DNA from: Erodium maritimum
Lineage: Eukaryota; Streptophyta; Magnoliopsida; Geraniales; Geraniaceae
NCBI GenBank assembly: GCA_963921825.1
Contig: OY997591.1
Location: forward strand, 16,363,515 to 16,427,514
Direction: 5' to 3'
Length of the DNA: 64,000 nt
Positions 22,070 to 35,037 of the stretch are shown in pieces. Within the stretch, counting starts at the first letter, position 1; every line of letters begins with the position of its first letter. The position numbers were made by a program, and so were the translations under genes. The notes beneath the pieces were generated by a model. That model saw nothing but the letters and a program-made list of their open reading frames with translations. It was not told where the DNA came from and ran no database searches.

Positions 22070-25000
22070 GATACGGTCTATGTTGAAGAACATGAGGATT
22101 GACGGAGTGATGTACAGTCAATGTAGAGTCCAAGTAGTCATACGAACCTCGAAGACTAAGGAGAATCCTGGAAGAAAGTTTGTTGGTTGTAGAAAGTTCA
22201 GGGTAAGATTTGCATCTGATTTTCCAGTTGAATTTATTTTCTTTGAATGATTTGGTTTCAGGTGATTTATGATTTATTTGAGCAATTTAGTTATTTTTTG
22301 ATATCGTGGATGGAAGTGATTTCTTTTGCTGGAGTGGTAAAGACCCATGTGAAGTTGGGGCAAAGATATTACCTAGACAAGAAGAAATGAACTTGAAGCT
22401 GAGGATTGAGCTGGATATGAAGAAAGACATACAAAAAATCTAATTTTTATGTTCTTCATGATTATAGGAGTTTTGATGTATTATCTTAGAGAGTAGTTGA
22501 AGGAGTTGTTTTTAGTGTTTACTTTACTCTTATGTTTGTGTCCAATCTGTAGTAAGTAATGAAAAATAGATGCTTTTGGTTATGAATTCATAAGCAATTT
22601 CGAAAATGGATGATGCTTTATGTTTCATGTTATGAGTTAAGTTTTCATGTGTTTGATCTCTGAAAATGCAGATTTCAAACTGAAAGGAAATGAAAATAAA
22701 AATAGGTATCAATCAGAAAAGGCATAATTGAAAATTTTGGCATGACCTGTCTGCTTGTTTTGTTAAAAACTTGTAAATAAGCATTGAAAATCTGTAACTC
22801 AGACCATACACTGAAGAGATGCAAAATCTAAAATTTCTTAATCGTAGTTGAAAACCAACAAGGGTGCGAAGCTAGAAGAGATTCTTTTCAACTCATAAAT
22901 CACATAACAAGCAAAAGCTATAAAAGTCTTATAGACAAAGTTTCATGTCCCCATTATACATGTGCACAATGACTTTTCACATTGGTTGCTCATCTACCCA
23001 CTACAAAGGTCAAAAAATGCAGTCATCCATGTGCACAAGTTCCTATATCTACCCCAAAATAACCAAATGAAACTCTAAGGATTTATGGTTGTGGTGCTGT
23101 ACAGCCTTGGCTTTAAGTGCACAAGCTTGAAGTTTCATTGTTCCTTCCTCTTCCTCTCACTTTCCCTCTACCTCTTCCTCTTTATCCAGTGGTTGATGGG
23201 ACAAAAAATTGGTTACACTGTGATTCTTGATCCATATCCTTGAGGTTGAAGAGACACAAAACGGCTCTACACATGGAAATAAGTAAGTATTGCAGCAAAG
23301 AAAATGAAATGTAAAGAAGATTTCAAGTTTTCATTTTCTTATATGAGTGTTCATTCTCATCCTGTTTAGCTCAACTTCAACTAACCCAATTGTAGGTCAT
23401 CCTTGTGTTGTTCCAAGACTGGCAGTTGAACTCCCCAAGGTTGATATGATGTATCTTGGGTGAGTTTGGTTCTCTTACTCCTTTCAATTATTGCTTGTCT
23501 TTTGGCTTCTATTTCACTTACTGTGCATTGAGGTTTTCTCCTCTTTTGTAAGATTTCCTCTACTTTCTTCTTTCTTTGCCCCATCAGATATGTCAATTCC
23601 TCTGGTGTTTTTGTAACCTTGATTTCCTTCCCTTTCCTCTGAGCAAAACTTTCCCCATAGTCTTTGGCAAATCATGTTCTCGAGTTATGACCAGTTTTAC
23701 CGCACACAGAACAATTTATTTTACCCTTTACCTTATCCTATCTAATGAGGTCATCCGCTTTTGAATGGTATCTCCTCGCCTTTGGTTTTCCAAGAGGGAT
23801 TTGCATAATAAGGGGGTAGCATTTTGGTAGTGTGGGATTCTTGGGCATCCATCCTTGTTAAGGATGGGCTTCACAAAGTGGGAGTAAATATTCCTATAGG
23901 TCTTCTCATGATAATACTCGCTGACATGTTCTTCGGGTCGTGCCTTAAGTACTATAGTGCAGTTATGTCATGCCTACAAGGTATCCCAGTTAACTGCCAA
24001 GCCCAATATGAACATGTGCTCTCATTTGTGCCCACAACATAATTTATCGTACCTTCCTTCACGTCAAACACAAAATCCTCACTATTTAGTGTTTCATAAT
24101 CTTTACTCCTAAGTTTGTTTTCCTCTAAAACGGGTACCTCTAAACCCATCGAATTTATGGTGTCTATCAAATAATTTGTGGTCATATATACCCTTATCCC
24201 TACCCTTCATAATTCAGTTGTTAAAGCACTCACTCATGCTATTTACTTGTATATCAGAGCAAGCGCTAGTTGAAAAGTGAGCCTTGGAACAACATGTTAG
24301 GTCAATTGTTGTAGCAAATTATAAGGATCTACATTGAGCTTTTTCATCTCCTTCATTCTTTGTTTGAACCTTTCAACAGAAGAATCCATTGCACATCAGT
24401 ACAACAATGAGGTCAACTCAGGTGACCTAAACTTCAGGTACTAGTTCTTGTATAAAATGTCCAGTCTGAGGCAGTAACTCCTTGAACATGGATACCAACC
24501 CCAACATTGCACATCAAATATAAGACTAAGTTTATACTTAACTAACAATTCACTAAGTGATAGAATATCTTAAAGCATAAATGTTTACCTTTTGCCTGTC
24601 TGAGATGAACATCTAGTGTCTCAAAGCATCAATCCCATAATCATAAAAAAAATCTTGTCAGAACCATCCCCATGAACTCTTATTTAGCTGCTCCATGACA
24701 ATGAAGGCCAAGGGGAACATCCCTCTATCGACATCGAATCCCACAACTGCTAAGAGTTGTCACCGTACCCCCTTCTAATGGCACCCATCCACATCAACTA
24801 GTGGTCTGCATTCAGCATGAAATCCATCCTTTTATGCCTTGTACTTGCGGTACAACCTCAAAAAACTTGACATCTTTGTAGGGTCTGGTGGGTACACTCC
24901 ATGCTCCACCATCAACTTCGTCTTGTTGTCCGAGTTGCTCATATGAACCATTTCATAATGTGTACAACTCTTTGTACTGTTCTACCATGTCCCTTTCTGA

Positions 25001-25193
25001 ATGACACCTCGCTCTAGCTAGTGTACTGTACATCATAGTCCTACCCACTTGGATCTTTAGTTTACGCTTGATCAACTTTACTAAATTCTTGATATTCGTA
25101 TTCTCTATCTCTCGTATTTCTATAGCAAACCTCTATGGTAGATAATTTGTTGTGACGGAGGAGTTCAACATCTGCCTTAGGCACAACATATCA

Positions 25194-28034
25194 TGTAAGG
25201 ACCGCTCCTGGTCAACGCCAGTCAAGTCGGCGGAAAACGGGATATATTTTAAATTTTGGGCATCCACCTAAATAGACCTAAACTTGACCCCGAGGGTCAT
25301 ATCGGACCTAAGTTGACCCCAATATCGACCAAAATGAGTTCTGGGTGACTCAGGGAAACTTTGTGACCAATTCGGGAAAAGGGGCGGGACCCTTCGGGGT
25401 GGGGTCTTTATGACCCGGTGAAGGACGACGAGCAGCAGGAGCTTTTATGGGCTTTGTCACCAAGGTGGAGATTGTTGGGTTTGGGCTCCAAAGCCCATAT
25501 TTTTTTAGGCCCACTTAATAACTTAAGCCCATGACTCTTTCTCTTTATTGGCACTATATTGGAACAGTAGGGTTCCAAGACAGAGGTGTGGCGGCAGCAA
25601 ATAGCAATGGAAGGGAGAGCCCTCTTCTCCATCTTGGTGCTTCTTTGTGTGTTGGTCCATCATATGATCAATTGATAATTAGAGAGTGGCGCGGCTGCAA
25701 GATTGAGGGACTGAGCTGTAAAGAAAAGGTGAGTTCTTTGCTTGAAGGTGACAGCAGTACTTGTTGGAAGAAAAAGGCAAGAGAAATCAATTTGCTTCTT
25801 GAGGTGTGTGGTGAAAACAACACTGTGGGCAAGGTTTGATTCTCTTGCTTTGGTTACTTTATAAGGACCATTAATGCTCATCATATGGAGTAATAATTAC
25901 TCATTTATATACTTCTGATAAGTGCCATAATTGATGTCTTGAGTGGGTGGCTGGATTTGGTCCTTTGAAGTGCTACTCAACACATGATTATTGGAGAAAC
26001 TTGTGGAGTATGTTTATGATGAAGAAGAGTTGGGTTGGACCTTATCAATTAATGTAAGACTTGGATTAGTCTTGGGTTGTCACAAATTGTATATTGAGAG
26101 ATAGAGATTTTCAATTGTAATTCTCGGATTATCTTTTAATATTACAAGGAGTTCGTTGTTGTCCCGTGGATGTAGGCACTCATTCTTTTCTCCATTTGAC
26201 AAGTTTGGTTTCATGGGTTTTGGTAGAAATGGATGAAGTATGGGTGGATGGGAGTCTAGGGCTTGTTAGGAACGTTTTGGGGTATAAAGGGGGTATTTTT
26301 CCAGCGACCGAAAGTTCGCCGGAGCTCTGGCCACCGTGTGGCGTGCCAACCATCGCCTGAGGGAGGGCCACGGTGGCCGTGACCAGCCACGGTAGTGGTT
26401 CGGGTTTGGGTTTGTCGTGTTCGGGTAGTCTTGGGTGACCCCCGAATCGATAATTCACACCCGGAATGAATTATGGAAGTGATTCGTGAGAATTCGGAAA
26501 AAGTGGTTAGAAACTTTAAATGCGGAATTAGAACGCTCGGGCATCGGAAATTGATTCCTCAAATTGCGTTGGAACGAGGGAATATAATTAGGAATTGTAG
26601 AAACAAAAATGGAAAATTTCGGAGCCCCGAGGGACGTTTTCCCGATTCTGGGCAAATTCGCCAAGCCGGGCGAAATGGGCCATTCTGGGCCCATTTTGAC
26701 AATGTCGAGTAATTGGAAAGTTTGGGAGTGATCGGTACTTATCGAGGTTGCTTTTGGGCGTTAATTTCATAAAAATCGAAGTTGGCTTGCGTATTAAAAA
26801 GTGTGTTGTCTCGTCATTTTAGATTTTTTTTTGATAGGCGTCATTTTAGATTTTTCCACCGATCGCGGAAAGGGGAAGCTTTAGGCGGGTTGGCGCGAGC
26901 GCTTCTGGAGCTTACGTTTGGATTTTTGGATTGCATTACGAGGTAGGGAAAGGTAGCCGGATATCGGTTTTGACTATGGAAAGTTACTAGTAAAAATGCA
27001 TGTGGGTACCTGGTTGTGCCCGTAGGTTGATTATACTCGGCATGTATGTAGAATTGCATGTGGGTACCTGGTTGTGTCCGTAGGTGGCGTATACTCCGCA
27101 AATTGTCGTGTTATACCTGTTAGCGTATGTTGTGTTTGAATGTTTGACTAGTTGTGCGCTTGGAGTGTTGAACTCGCGTGTGTATTGAATGACTCGTGTG
27201 ACTTGATAGGAGGTAGTGCCTTGATATGTGAAATGCGATAATTGATATTGTGTTGCGATAATTGGTTGAATGTTGGTGATCATTGTGGTGACGGTTGGTT
27301 AAGGTATGGCCCGCCTGTCGATTCGCCATCGACGAAGGGTGTCGTGGTTCCGCGATGAGGTGGGCCCACCTTCCGACTAGCAATCGGTAAAGTGTTGCGA
27401 TTTGTTCCGCGAAGAGGTCAGCTCGCCTTTTCGATTAGCGATCGGAAAAAGTATTGTGGGGCGCCGCCAGGCCCAGCCGGATTGCTACCGGAAACTGCGC
27501 TTTATATGTGTTGATATTGCGTGATATTGTATGCGTTGCAAGTTGATTTGTTGAGGATGTAACTTCTACTGTTTGTTTTCTTTGCGTGAAAGGGTGGTAG
27601 AGGTTTTGGTGTGTTTGACAGTTAGCCTGTGCGGCAGTTTGGTAACTGTTTTCCCTGAATTTATGTTGGTATTCCTGGTATTTTTACTCGTATGCCGTGT
27701 TCAGTCGGGTATCCGTGGCGGTGAGCGAAATGCTCACCCCTGCTGCTCCTACAAGTATTGATCGTGAGTCTGATTAGGAGGACGTCTCGAGGCTTGAAGA
27801 GCTGGGGAGCGAGAGTCCGGGTTTATGGGTTTTGTCTAGTGACGTACACACTTTGTTCTAGTTTTGTTTTATTCGAACTTGAGTTTAAAACTCAGAGTGC
27901 TTTTATTAGTTTTATTTAATACTTAAATCGTGGATTCTAAATGTTGTTTTAATTGTTTAGCTATTTTAATTTTCTTTGTCCTTGTTCTTCCCTTCACGTT
28001 CCGGGGTCGGTTTTACCGGATTTGGGGTGTGACA
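25194..28034 (+). mobile_element. Solo LTR, family A copy 2
   Basis: 2841 bp, starts TGTAAGGACC, ends TTTGGGGTGTGACA, flanked by TATCA at 25189-25193 and 28035-28039, a perfect TSD. It splits the transposase gene of the MULE. It keeps the AGGTAGGGAAA motif (26940-26950) and the palindrome gtgagcgaaatgctcacc (27721-27738). It has a different, shorter internal repeat (gcatgtgggtacctggttgt, twice near 26998-27090). It is clearly diverged from copy 1. Confidence 0.93.
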
Positions 28035-28689
28035 TATCATGTTTTGTCCATTTCTGTATCTCCAATACCTGAATACCCTTGTACGAACCTGACCAACACC
28101 AAAATTGACATTCTTTTTTGCTTCCACTGAAGTGCAATCTTCAACTTCTCATTTCTCTTGTATCAAAATTGATGGTCATATTTAGCTGATTATGTAGTGA
28201 ACAATTTCATGAATACTCTTGTATTCCTCAAGTCCTACATGTCTCAAATCTTACGTTTATCTACCCATTTGGGGTCTAGGATACTGGTGAAACCACATCA
28301 GGGATGTCATCATCCTCATCATCTCCCTCATTGTCAACACTAATGTCAACCCCGTCATGTTCATCATTTGAGGCTTCCATGACAAACCCATCGTACAAGG
28401 TATCCCATCCCTCTTTTCCATGAACCCTTTTACCATCATTGTCAAAGTTTACACCCTTTAACAATATGGAAAATCACTTTCCTCCATGATAAGTGGTTCT
28501 TATGTGCCGGTCATAAGGCATTTCCCTTCCTCTTACGTTCTTGTCTCAATACCTCATCTTCATTATCACCATCTTGATCTTCATTTTCTAGTTGACCTAC
28601 ATTGAAGGAAAGTTTACACACTTACTATCATTATAAAATGTGTCAATGTAGTAGTGCAGAACTACAAACAATGAAAATGGAAACATCGA

Positions 28690-29300
28690 TTTACGTGTTT
28701 CGTCCTCATGATCCGTTCTTCCAAATGTACCTCATTGGTTGCATGATCTGACTTCACTTCATCTCCTACATGAAACAAAAAAAATAGTGATGAAAATTGT
28801 CATGAAAAGTTGAAAAAAAAACTAAACACAAAAATGATCAATGTTTGCACCTTCATACTCATTCCATTAGTTGCTCCCTCATGATCTTACTACACTTCAT
28901 CTCCTACATGGAACGAAAAAAATAGTGATAAAAATTGTCATGAAAAGTTATAAAAAAAATTAACTACAAAATGATCAATGTTTGCATTTTCATACTCATT
29001 CCATTAGCTGCTCCCTCATGATCTGACACCTCCTACATGGAACAAAAGAGTTAGTGATTAAAATTGTCATGAAAAGTTATAAAAAAAAATTGAACTAAAA
29101 AATAACCAATGCTTACATTTTCATACGCATTCCATTAGCTGCTCCCTCATGATCTGACTCAACTTCATATCTTACATAGAACAAAAGCATTAATGATTAA
29201 AATTGTCATGTAAACTTAGAAAAAAAGTGAACTACAAAATTATCAATGTTTTCATTTTTATACCAAATTGATTTGTTGTTCTATCATGATTTGACTCCAT
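28690..29300 (-). repeat. Tandem repeat of about 120-130 bp with exon-like units
   Basis: About five imperfect copies, recognisable by tcattccattagctgctccc, catgatctgac and aaaattgtcatgaaaagtta. On the minus strand most units show an acceptor-like catgtag, a short open stretch (GAAGTNAGNTCATGANGGAG-like), and a possible donor before tgcaaacattg. This looks like a duplicated small exon with flanking intron in the transposase gene. Whether the units were spliced is unknown. Confidence 0.65.
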
Positions 29301-30036
29301 GTACACCTCACTATCACTTGAGATCTCTTCAATTATTCTCTTCTCATCCAATATTTAGAGTTTATCAAGCTTGTACACGTGCAATCATATCCAGCAAACC
29401 GGTCTTTAAGAAGTATCAATGTCATCTTCCCATAATTTCTCTTTCTCATTCGTCTTCAGTACTTGTACACCAATAGTCACCATCTTCTTTTCCTCAGTGC
29501 ATCCCAAAATCTTCCCACCAGGAGACACAACAAGTAGTGGTGCACTATCATTATTTATGTAAAGAGGAATAGCTGAATTCTTACATTTATGTTGTTGCAA
29601 CAATCTACCTACATTCTTATCACTTCGTATATCCACCACTAAGATTTTTTACAGTACCCCGCTCATATTGATTACTAGCTCCATCAATTTCCCCCCATAG
29701 AAAATTTCAATATTAACAATCGATTCAACAATGGGTATAAATATGTAACCTAAATTTGGTGGTGCTTGTCCACCACTTCGATTCTGCACGGAATCACAAT
29801 AAAAACCCTAGATTTACTCGTAATGCCTAAAACTCTAAATCGGTAAATAAGTAAAACTAAACCCTAGCGATCTTCAATAGATAAACAAGCAAGTCAAATT
29901 ACTTACTCGGTCCATTTTCCGCCGCCAGGTGCACTGCTCTACGTCTTCTACGATGAAATGTGTGACTTCGTTCTCCTCCGACAACTACTTTCTTCTTCCT
30001 TTGCTTGGGAAATTTTCTTTGGTCCATAGGTAATAA

Positions 30037-30284
30037 GAGGTCGTATGTGTATTTAGGGTTAAGTAAATCATATCTTTGTTGAGGTAGGGGTAGATTCGAC
30101 ATTACATAATGGTTAGTAGGCACATGACTCGCACATGCTTGTGCTTTCCATCTAAAAATTAACAAAAACAGACGACGGGTACTAAATTAAGACAAACGAA
30201 ACTCCAGGGTAGCGAGAAGAAAAAAAAACCTAGTTAGTAATAATGTAATATAATAGTTTTAGGGTAGTGAGATGAAATTAACTC
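30037..30284 (-). repeat. Right terminal inverted repeat of the MULE
   Basis: Reverse complement of 18727-18970 with moderate divergence. Its outer end reads, on the minus strand, GAGTTAATTTCATC. It would carry the promoter for the transposase, which reads leftward. Confidence 0.88.
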
Positions 30285-30293
30285 TTATATTTA

Positions 30294-33200
30294 AACGAAT
30301 GTCTTTTTTACATAACTATATTGAATTAGAAAATTTGTTAAACTCAAAAAAGAATTAGAAATTTTGTTTAGTCGGTATCTTAATTATCATTTTGATTAAT
30401 TTTACTCAATCTTATTAGTTTTTCATCTAAGGACATAAAAAAGTCATAATACTTCTATCTATTAATCAAATTTTCAAAACACTATTCTTAGTTCTTTAAA
30501 TAATAATATATACAAAACATATTAAGATTGGTCTTCATTAACCATCAAATTTTAAATAAAAAAATCCAGTAAAATTATTAATTTTCAATTAAATTATTAA
30601 GAGGCTTGGCTTACCATTCTTTACAGAATTGATTAGGAGAAACTAGATGTATTCTTGTCCTGCTAAACAACGTCTATCATCTTTCCTCGGATAGGTGTGA
30701 GGGCCTCAAGGATTATTTGTTTGGTGTAAATCGATCGACTTGACCAGAGTCAAATTAATACCTGGTTGCGTTAGTTCCACCTATGATTGGGTAGTATCAA
30801 CCCAACCATATGTTCTTACTACTATCATTCAGGTAGTCGAGGGTGCTTCCTGCCCTTCGCTTGTTGCGTTGTTACCATATCCCTATCCATATGCATGCCT
30901 AATGGGTCTGTGGGGCTCAAAGATGATGGCTCTGACTCATGTCGCTTTCTTGTAGAGCATGCCTGTAAATCGTATCCCCACGAATAACACTAGACTTGTT
31001 GTTCCTTTCCAGTGAAAGTTGACACCTGATCCGCAAAACCTAACGTTATGCTTCCCTAGATTCAAAGTGTATACGGGTAAACATTGCATCCTTACGCTAC
31101 AAGACAGTATCACACTAAGGATAACGACTAGATAACCCTTAACGAGACATCAGATCTAGTGTAGCCGCCATTCCCGGAGATATTTTCCACCTCTCATTGG
31201 TGCACTATCAGCAGTGATCCTACTAACCCATGTCTTACATGAACGATGAACGAGACACTAAACCACTATTGCTACGATATGTGGCTCAAAGTTGAATAAA
31301 ACGCTTTTAATCCTATTCGGGAGAGATATCGCTCCAATAACCCATCGTCGCTCCTATTCGAGGCGTTGAAACCGAAACACCATAATCTAAACCCACTGTC
31401 ACTAGTAGAGTAGACGTTTCCTCGTCTCGTCCACGATCTGCCCTTCCACTATCGTGAGAATAGGGGTGATCCTCCAAGATCAATCCATCACCACCACTGT
31501 GATATCGAGGAGTCAAACCAACGTAACCACGAGGAGTCACATCACCTCGACACCAATAGGTTGCACCAACACGAGGTAAGAAGTCGCACCACCCCAACAT
31601 AGAGAAGCCACACCCCATTTAAAGAGCCTACGAGAGATTACCACACCCTAGTCACGATGACGACATCTAGGATAGGTTGCATTAATATGAGCATGTTTTT
31701 TCGGGGGAATTTGCGAAATGGCCTTCGTTTCCTAATAGTGTTGGTCCTTAGCCTCCATTTGCGAATTTACATCTTTAATTCCTCATTAAAGAGAACAAAA
31801 TGTTCCCCTTCACTCAAAAAAATGTAACACAATGATCAAGAAATTGTAACACCAAATTTTGGGTTTACGTACTCTATAATATCAATTATAAAATTCTACA
31901 ACACACCTGAACCTAATATTTAAACCCTAAATCCGTTGTTACATTTTTTTTTAATTCTTATTTTACATCTTTTTGTTCTTGATGTTTTTTTTTTACATTT
32001 TACAACATAAGGATCCATTTACAATGGATTATATCCCGTAATTTATGTAACCATTAGCTTAAGGATAATTCTTATGTATGTATACAAATAAACTTTGATT
32101 TAGTGCCAGTAACAATTAATTGTTAACACATTAAAATTTAGTTCTCTAAAACATAATTTAATTATTAGTATGATTTGCAACAAATAAAATGTGTCACAAT
32201 GCTCTCTCCCCTTTTTGGGGCTGTATGAGCGATTGTGAACGGAGAACATCGTTAATGGTGGTCCTCTCCATGTACCCTGACCTGCTTAAGAGTATGGCTA
32301 GGGTTGGCGCAGTAAAGGATTATAGTGTCAACGACAAGGCAAAGCAACAACGTTGGTAGAGTGGTTCTCGACGCCGCTACTATATTGAGCGCAGGTTTAA
32401 CATCACCTAATCCTCTTAATTGTATGACTAACCCAGACAAAAGTGGGAGAGACTGATCGGTGTTATGGTGGCTACAACAACAACTCTTGCAGCGGCAACT
32501 GGTCCTACTCCACCCCTACGTATGGCGGCAAGTCCTCAATCACATAAGGAGGAACGAGGGAGGGGCTCGACGTGTTGGTAGATCGAATGGGGGTATCTAC
32601 CACTATTTTGGTTCCTTTCCCATGTAGCGGCAACAACGACATTGACGTTCGTGGGATGCGGATCCGGTGAGATCCCGTGAAGAGTGTGGCTCTAGTCTCC
32701 TACGATAGTGGATCCGGGACAGAATGGTCATGAGCCACGACCATGGGGCTTTGGATCCGACTCTATTAGCGTATGTGAATGGGAGTGGTGGTGAAAAATG
32801 GCAAAAGCATCCCACGAGGAGGAACCATGTGGTCGATTCAGATGGGTATGCTGACTTCGATGGAGCGACATACAAACTAGTGAATAGGTGGAAAACAGCC
32901 TCATCTCCTCTAATGAGATGCAGATGGGTCGGTGAGGGGTTTGTACGTATCACATTCTCACCAGCCATATGGTGGAAATGATTCCACCAAGTATCAGTGT
33001 GATACCCTCCTACCATATCGGGAGCTACCACTTTGGAATACTTAGTTGTAGATACACTTGTGGAGAAACATTTCCTCTTGTTATGATCTTGATTGGGCTT
33101 AATGGACTTGTACCCAATACTTGCTTGGATTGCCTACATAATCTCCATTAGTTATTGAGAGATCGAAGTCCACGTAGTTTGCCTTGTGAACTTAGGTTTC

Positions 33201-33390
33201 TCTCCCTTTCTTGTACACTCCTTGATGCGTTATTTTTTTAGAAATGTTATGCTTCATTCAATCGTTCCCCAAAACAGAAACAACATCAAAGTCTAGGGAT
33301 AAACCCGATACAAGCCGAGATATAGGTCGGTGTCTCCCGTTTGAAACAAAGCAGGTGATCTGGCACACTTGGTTGAAAATAAAAAGACTT
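30294..33390. other. Decayed repetitive DNA, no supported gene
   Basis: 30294-30600 is AT-rich. Beyond it there are scattered short frames (31313-31618 and 32603-33031 on the minus strand, 30740-30955 on the plus strand) without domains or splice evidence. The stretch has the mixed composition of old transposon sequence. No TSD or terminal repeat was found. Confidence 0.45.
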
Positions 33391-33398
33391 ATACACAA

Positions 33399-33840
33399 CT
33401 AGACAAAATAGGTTCGACAACTGAAGATACGCGCAATGATGCGATACCAAGGAGCTAAATACTCAAAAGGGTGGTTTCCTTGGATCACGGGGGTAAAAGG
33501 AACATCGTCGTCCCAAATAGGGACAAAGGAAGGTTGGGAGGTACACACGATAATCCTCCCAACCAACCAAACACCTATCATAATTCTCGACAAGGTTGTT
33601 TATCAGCCTTCGTCGAAAACTATGGAGGGGAAGCGTGTTGACCATCCCTAGCAATCAGATCGATATCCATCAAATCAAAAATCCGCTTCTTGGAGTTGTC
33701 CAAAACTTCGACTGCTTGGTTAGTTTTCTCCTAGGCAAGGTCCTTCATAGATTTCCCCTTCTGTGGGCCTCTCTTAGCAGGCTGTTTCTTTTGTGTCTCC
33801 TTCTTTGGTTTGCTCACTGTTGAGGAGATCATCTTTTTTT
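33399..33840 (-). pseudogene. Degenerate transposon-like ORF, unrecognised
   Basis: On the minus strand, 33840-33660 gives a lysine-rich stretch (SKPKKETQKKQPAKRGPQ) with one in-frame stop. A second frame, 33654-33399, gives a tryptophan- and tyrosine-rich segment (EYLAPWYRIIARIF). Together they look like pieces of one broken protein from a mobile element. I do not recognise the family with confidence. Confidence 0.35.
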
Positions 33841-35037
33841 TATCAAACCCCATTAAAATCTCGTGTTGGAGAATATGTTGAACTGGCAAATATTGAGGCG
33901 GTTTCTCTCGTGACTGCCCCCCTCCCCACCTTCCTGAGACAATTTATCTTCATAGACAATCTAGGACAAAGATGTCGTCAGGTTAGGCAAAACTATAGGT
34001 TGAATGGTATGCGGGGTTTGGGATGGTACTAACGATCCTTTCCCGCATGTCATTTCCCTTTCCATCACCTTCGGTGGAGCGCTTTTGCTACTCTGAACTT
34101 CAGACAGGACTGTGGGTTGAATTTCAAGTGGTTCCCGAGTAGGGGTTGTTAGCCTTAATGCCCGTAGTTCAATCCTATATGTCCAAATATATATATCATC
34201 GTTCGCAATAAAATTAAAGCGATTTTATATTACTTATGTGTTGGATTAATATATCGATGTGAGCTATGATCTATGCCCACAATGCGAATAGAACCATAGA
34301 TCGAGATAGAACACACTTGATGGGTCCCTAGTCAACAAAGCTTCACTAGAAGCGACTAGTATGAAAGATGGCTCTTTATGGCTTACGTTCTGTTAGTCAT
34401 TAGAATTGGATTCCGGAGTCTGATCATAGATATCATGTGGGACATGATATTGGACGACCCGACATGAATATGTGCCATAGATCAAGTCATGAACATATTC
34501 ATTGTCGTAGCTTGTCATGTATCCTTAGACCAAGGAGTCTTTGTGATCGCTATGCAGTAAACAACTGAGTTTGACCTGAGCGTAACGTTGTACGTAACAG
34601 GGCTTTCATAACGGCCAGGATTGGCTTGGGGATGGACTGCATGAGTGACACGAAAGACGACTAAGGGATTTATCCCTCATACTACGGTATGGGAAAGATA
34701 TCGGTTCTCGGCCGCTTTATCGAGAGTGACTGAAAGAATAGCATGATCATGCACATGATACTGAGTATCATATATTCAGTCATCTCACATATCAAGGAAC
34801 AGTGATTGAGAATAATAAGGATGACGGCTCTATGCCTTATGTAAAACCCCACTTATTACTAAAGGGTATTATTTTGCAATTTGAAACAATGGGGTAAGAA
34901 ATTGCAACTAATGTTGGTTAGAAAAAAAAAGCAGGTCTGGACCAGGCCCGGCGCGCAGGCCAAGCCCGACCCAGCCTGTCCTTGGGCCGTGAAGCTCGTT
35001 TTCCAATCTGAGGCCCAAATATGAGTCAGGCCCGGGG

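Larger units (their letters stand above)
19005..22443 (+). pseudogene. GRF-type zinc-finger gene of the MULE, split by a solo LTR
   Basis: ATG at 19005 follows the left TIR. The frame runs to 19077, is interrupted by the solo LTR 19078-22069 plus the repeated GATAC, and resumes in the same frame at 22075. The first exon ends at 22202 (gtaag donor). A second exon, after an acceptor at 22289-22290, runs 22291-22443. Without the LTR the two exons give 117 codons. The region TSKTKENPGRKFVGC followed by DFFCWSG is the core of a GRF-type zinc finger (NPGRxF…C…FFxW), although the usual first Cys-x-Cys pair is reduced to one Cys. GRF fingers bind nucleic acid in other proteins; a role in transposition is only inferred from its place between the TIRs. 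The splice junction is predicted by eye. Confidence 0.65.
23381..29639 (-). pseudogene. MURA-type MULE transposase, decayed and split by a solo LTR
   Basis: Read from right to left. An N-terminal piece lies at 29639-29406, an acidic segment at 28464-28257 and, after the solo LTR 25194-28034, a DDE core. The core has the DVDGCH motif with the first catalytic Asp near 24780-24797 and FISDRQK with a second Asp near 24591-24613. Then come a SWIM finger (CSYWAWQLTGIPCRH, about 23960-24010) and a CCHC knuckle (CSVCGKTGHNSRT) whose last Cys codon is TGA at 23672-23674. The frame continues past that stop to a C-terminal tail ending at 23381. Several other stops and frameshifts lie in the core. The enzyme would have cut and joined the TIRs; this copy cannot make it. 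Confidence 0.8.
18718..30293. mobile_element. Mutator-like element (MULE) with two genes, 11.56 kb as it stands
   Basis: The element proper is 18727-30284. It is flanked by TTGTATTTA (18718-18726) and TTATATTTA (30285-30293), an 8 of 9 match and the 9-bp TSD length typical of Mutator elements. Terminal inverted repeats of about 245 bp (18727-18970 and 30037-30284) begin GAGT(C/T)AATTT. Two nested solo LTRs account for 5.8 kb, so the original element was about 5.7 kb. A transposase relic reads leftward from the right TIR and a GRF-type zinc-finger gene reads rightward from the left TIR, a convergent layout like mudrA/mudrB of maize MuDR. Both genes are broken, so the copy is inactive. Confidence 0.88.

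Noticed and set aside
19078-28034. Family-A LTRs at 19078-22069 and 25194-28034 as the two LTRs of one element
   Set aside because: Each has its own perfect TSD (GATAC, TATCA), they are clearly diverged, and the DNA between them is MULE sequence continuous with the outside.
18814-30165. Similar peptides from 18814-19005 (+) and 29899-30165 (-) as a gene pair
   Set aside because: The similarity is explained by the terminal inverted repeats of the MULE.
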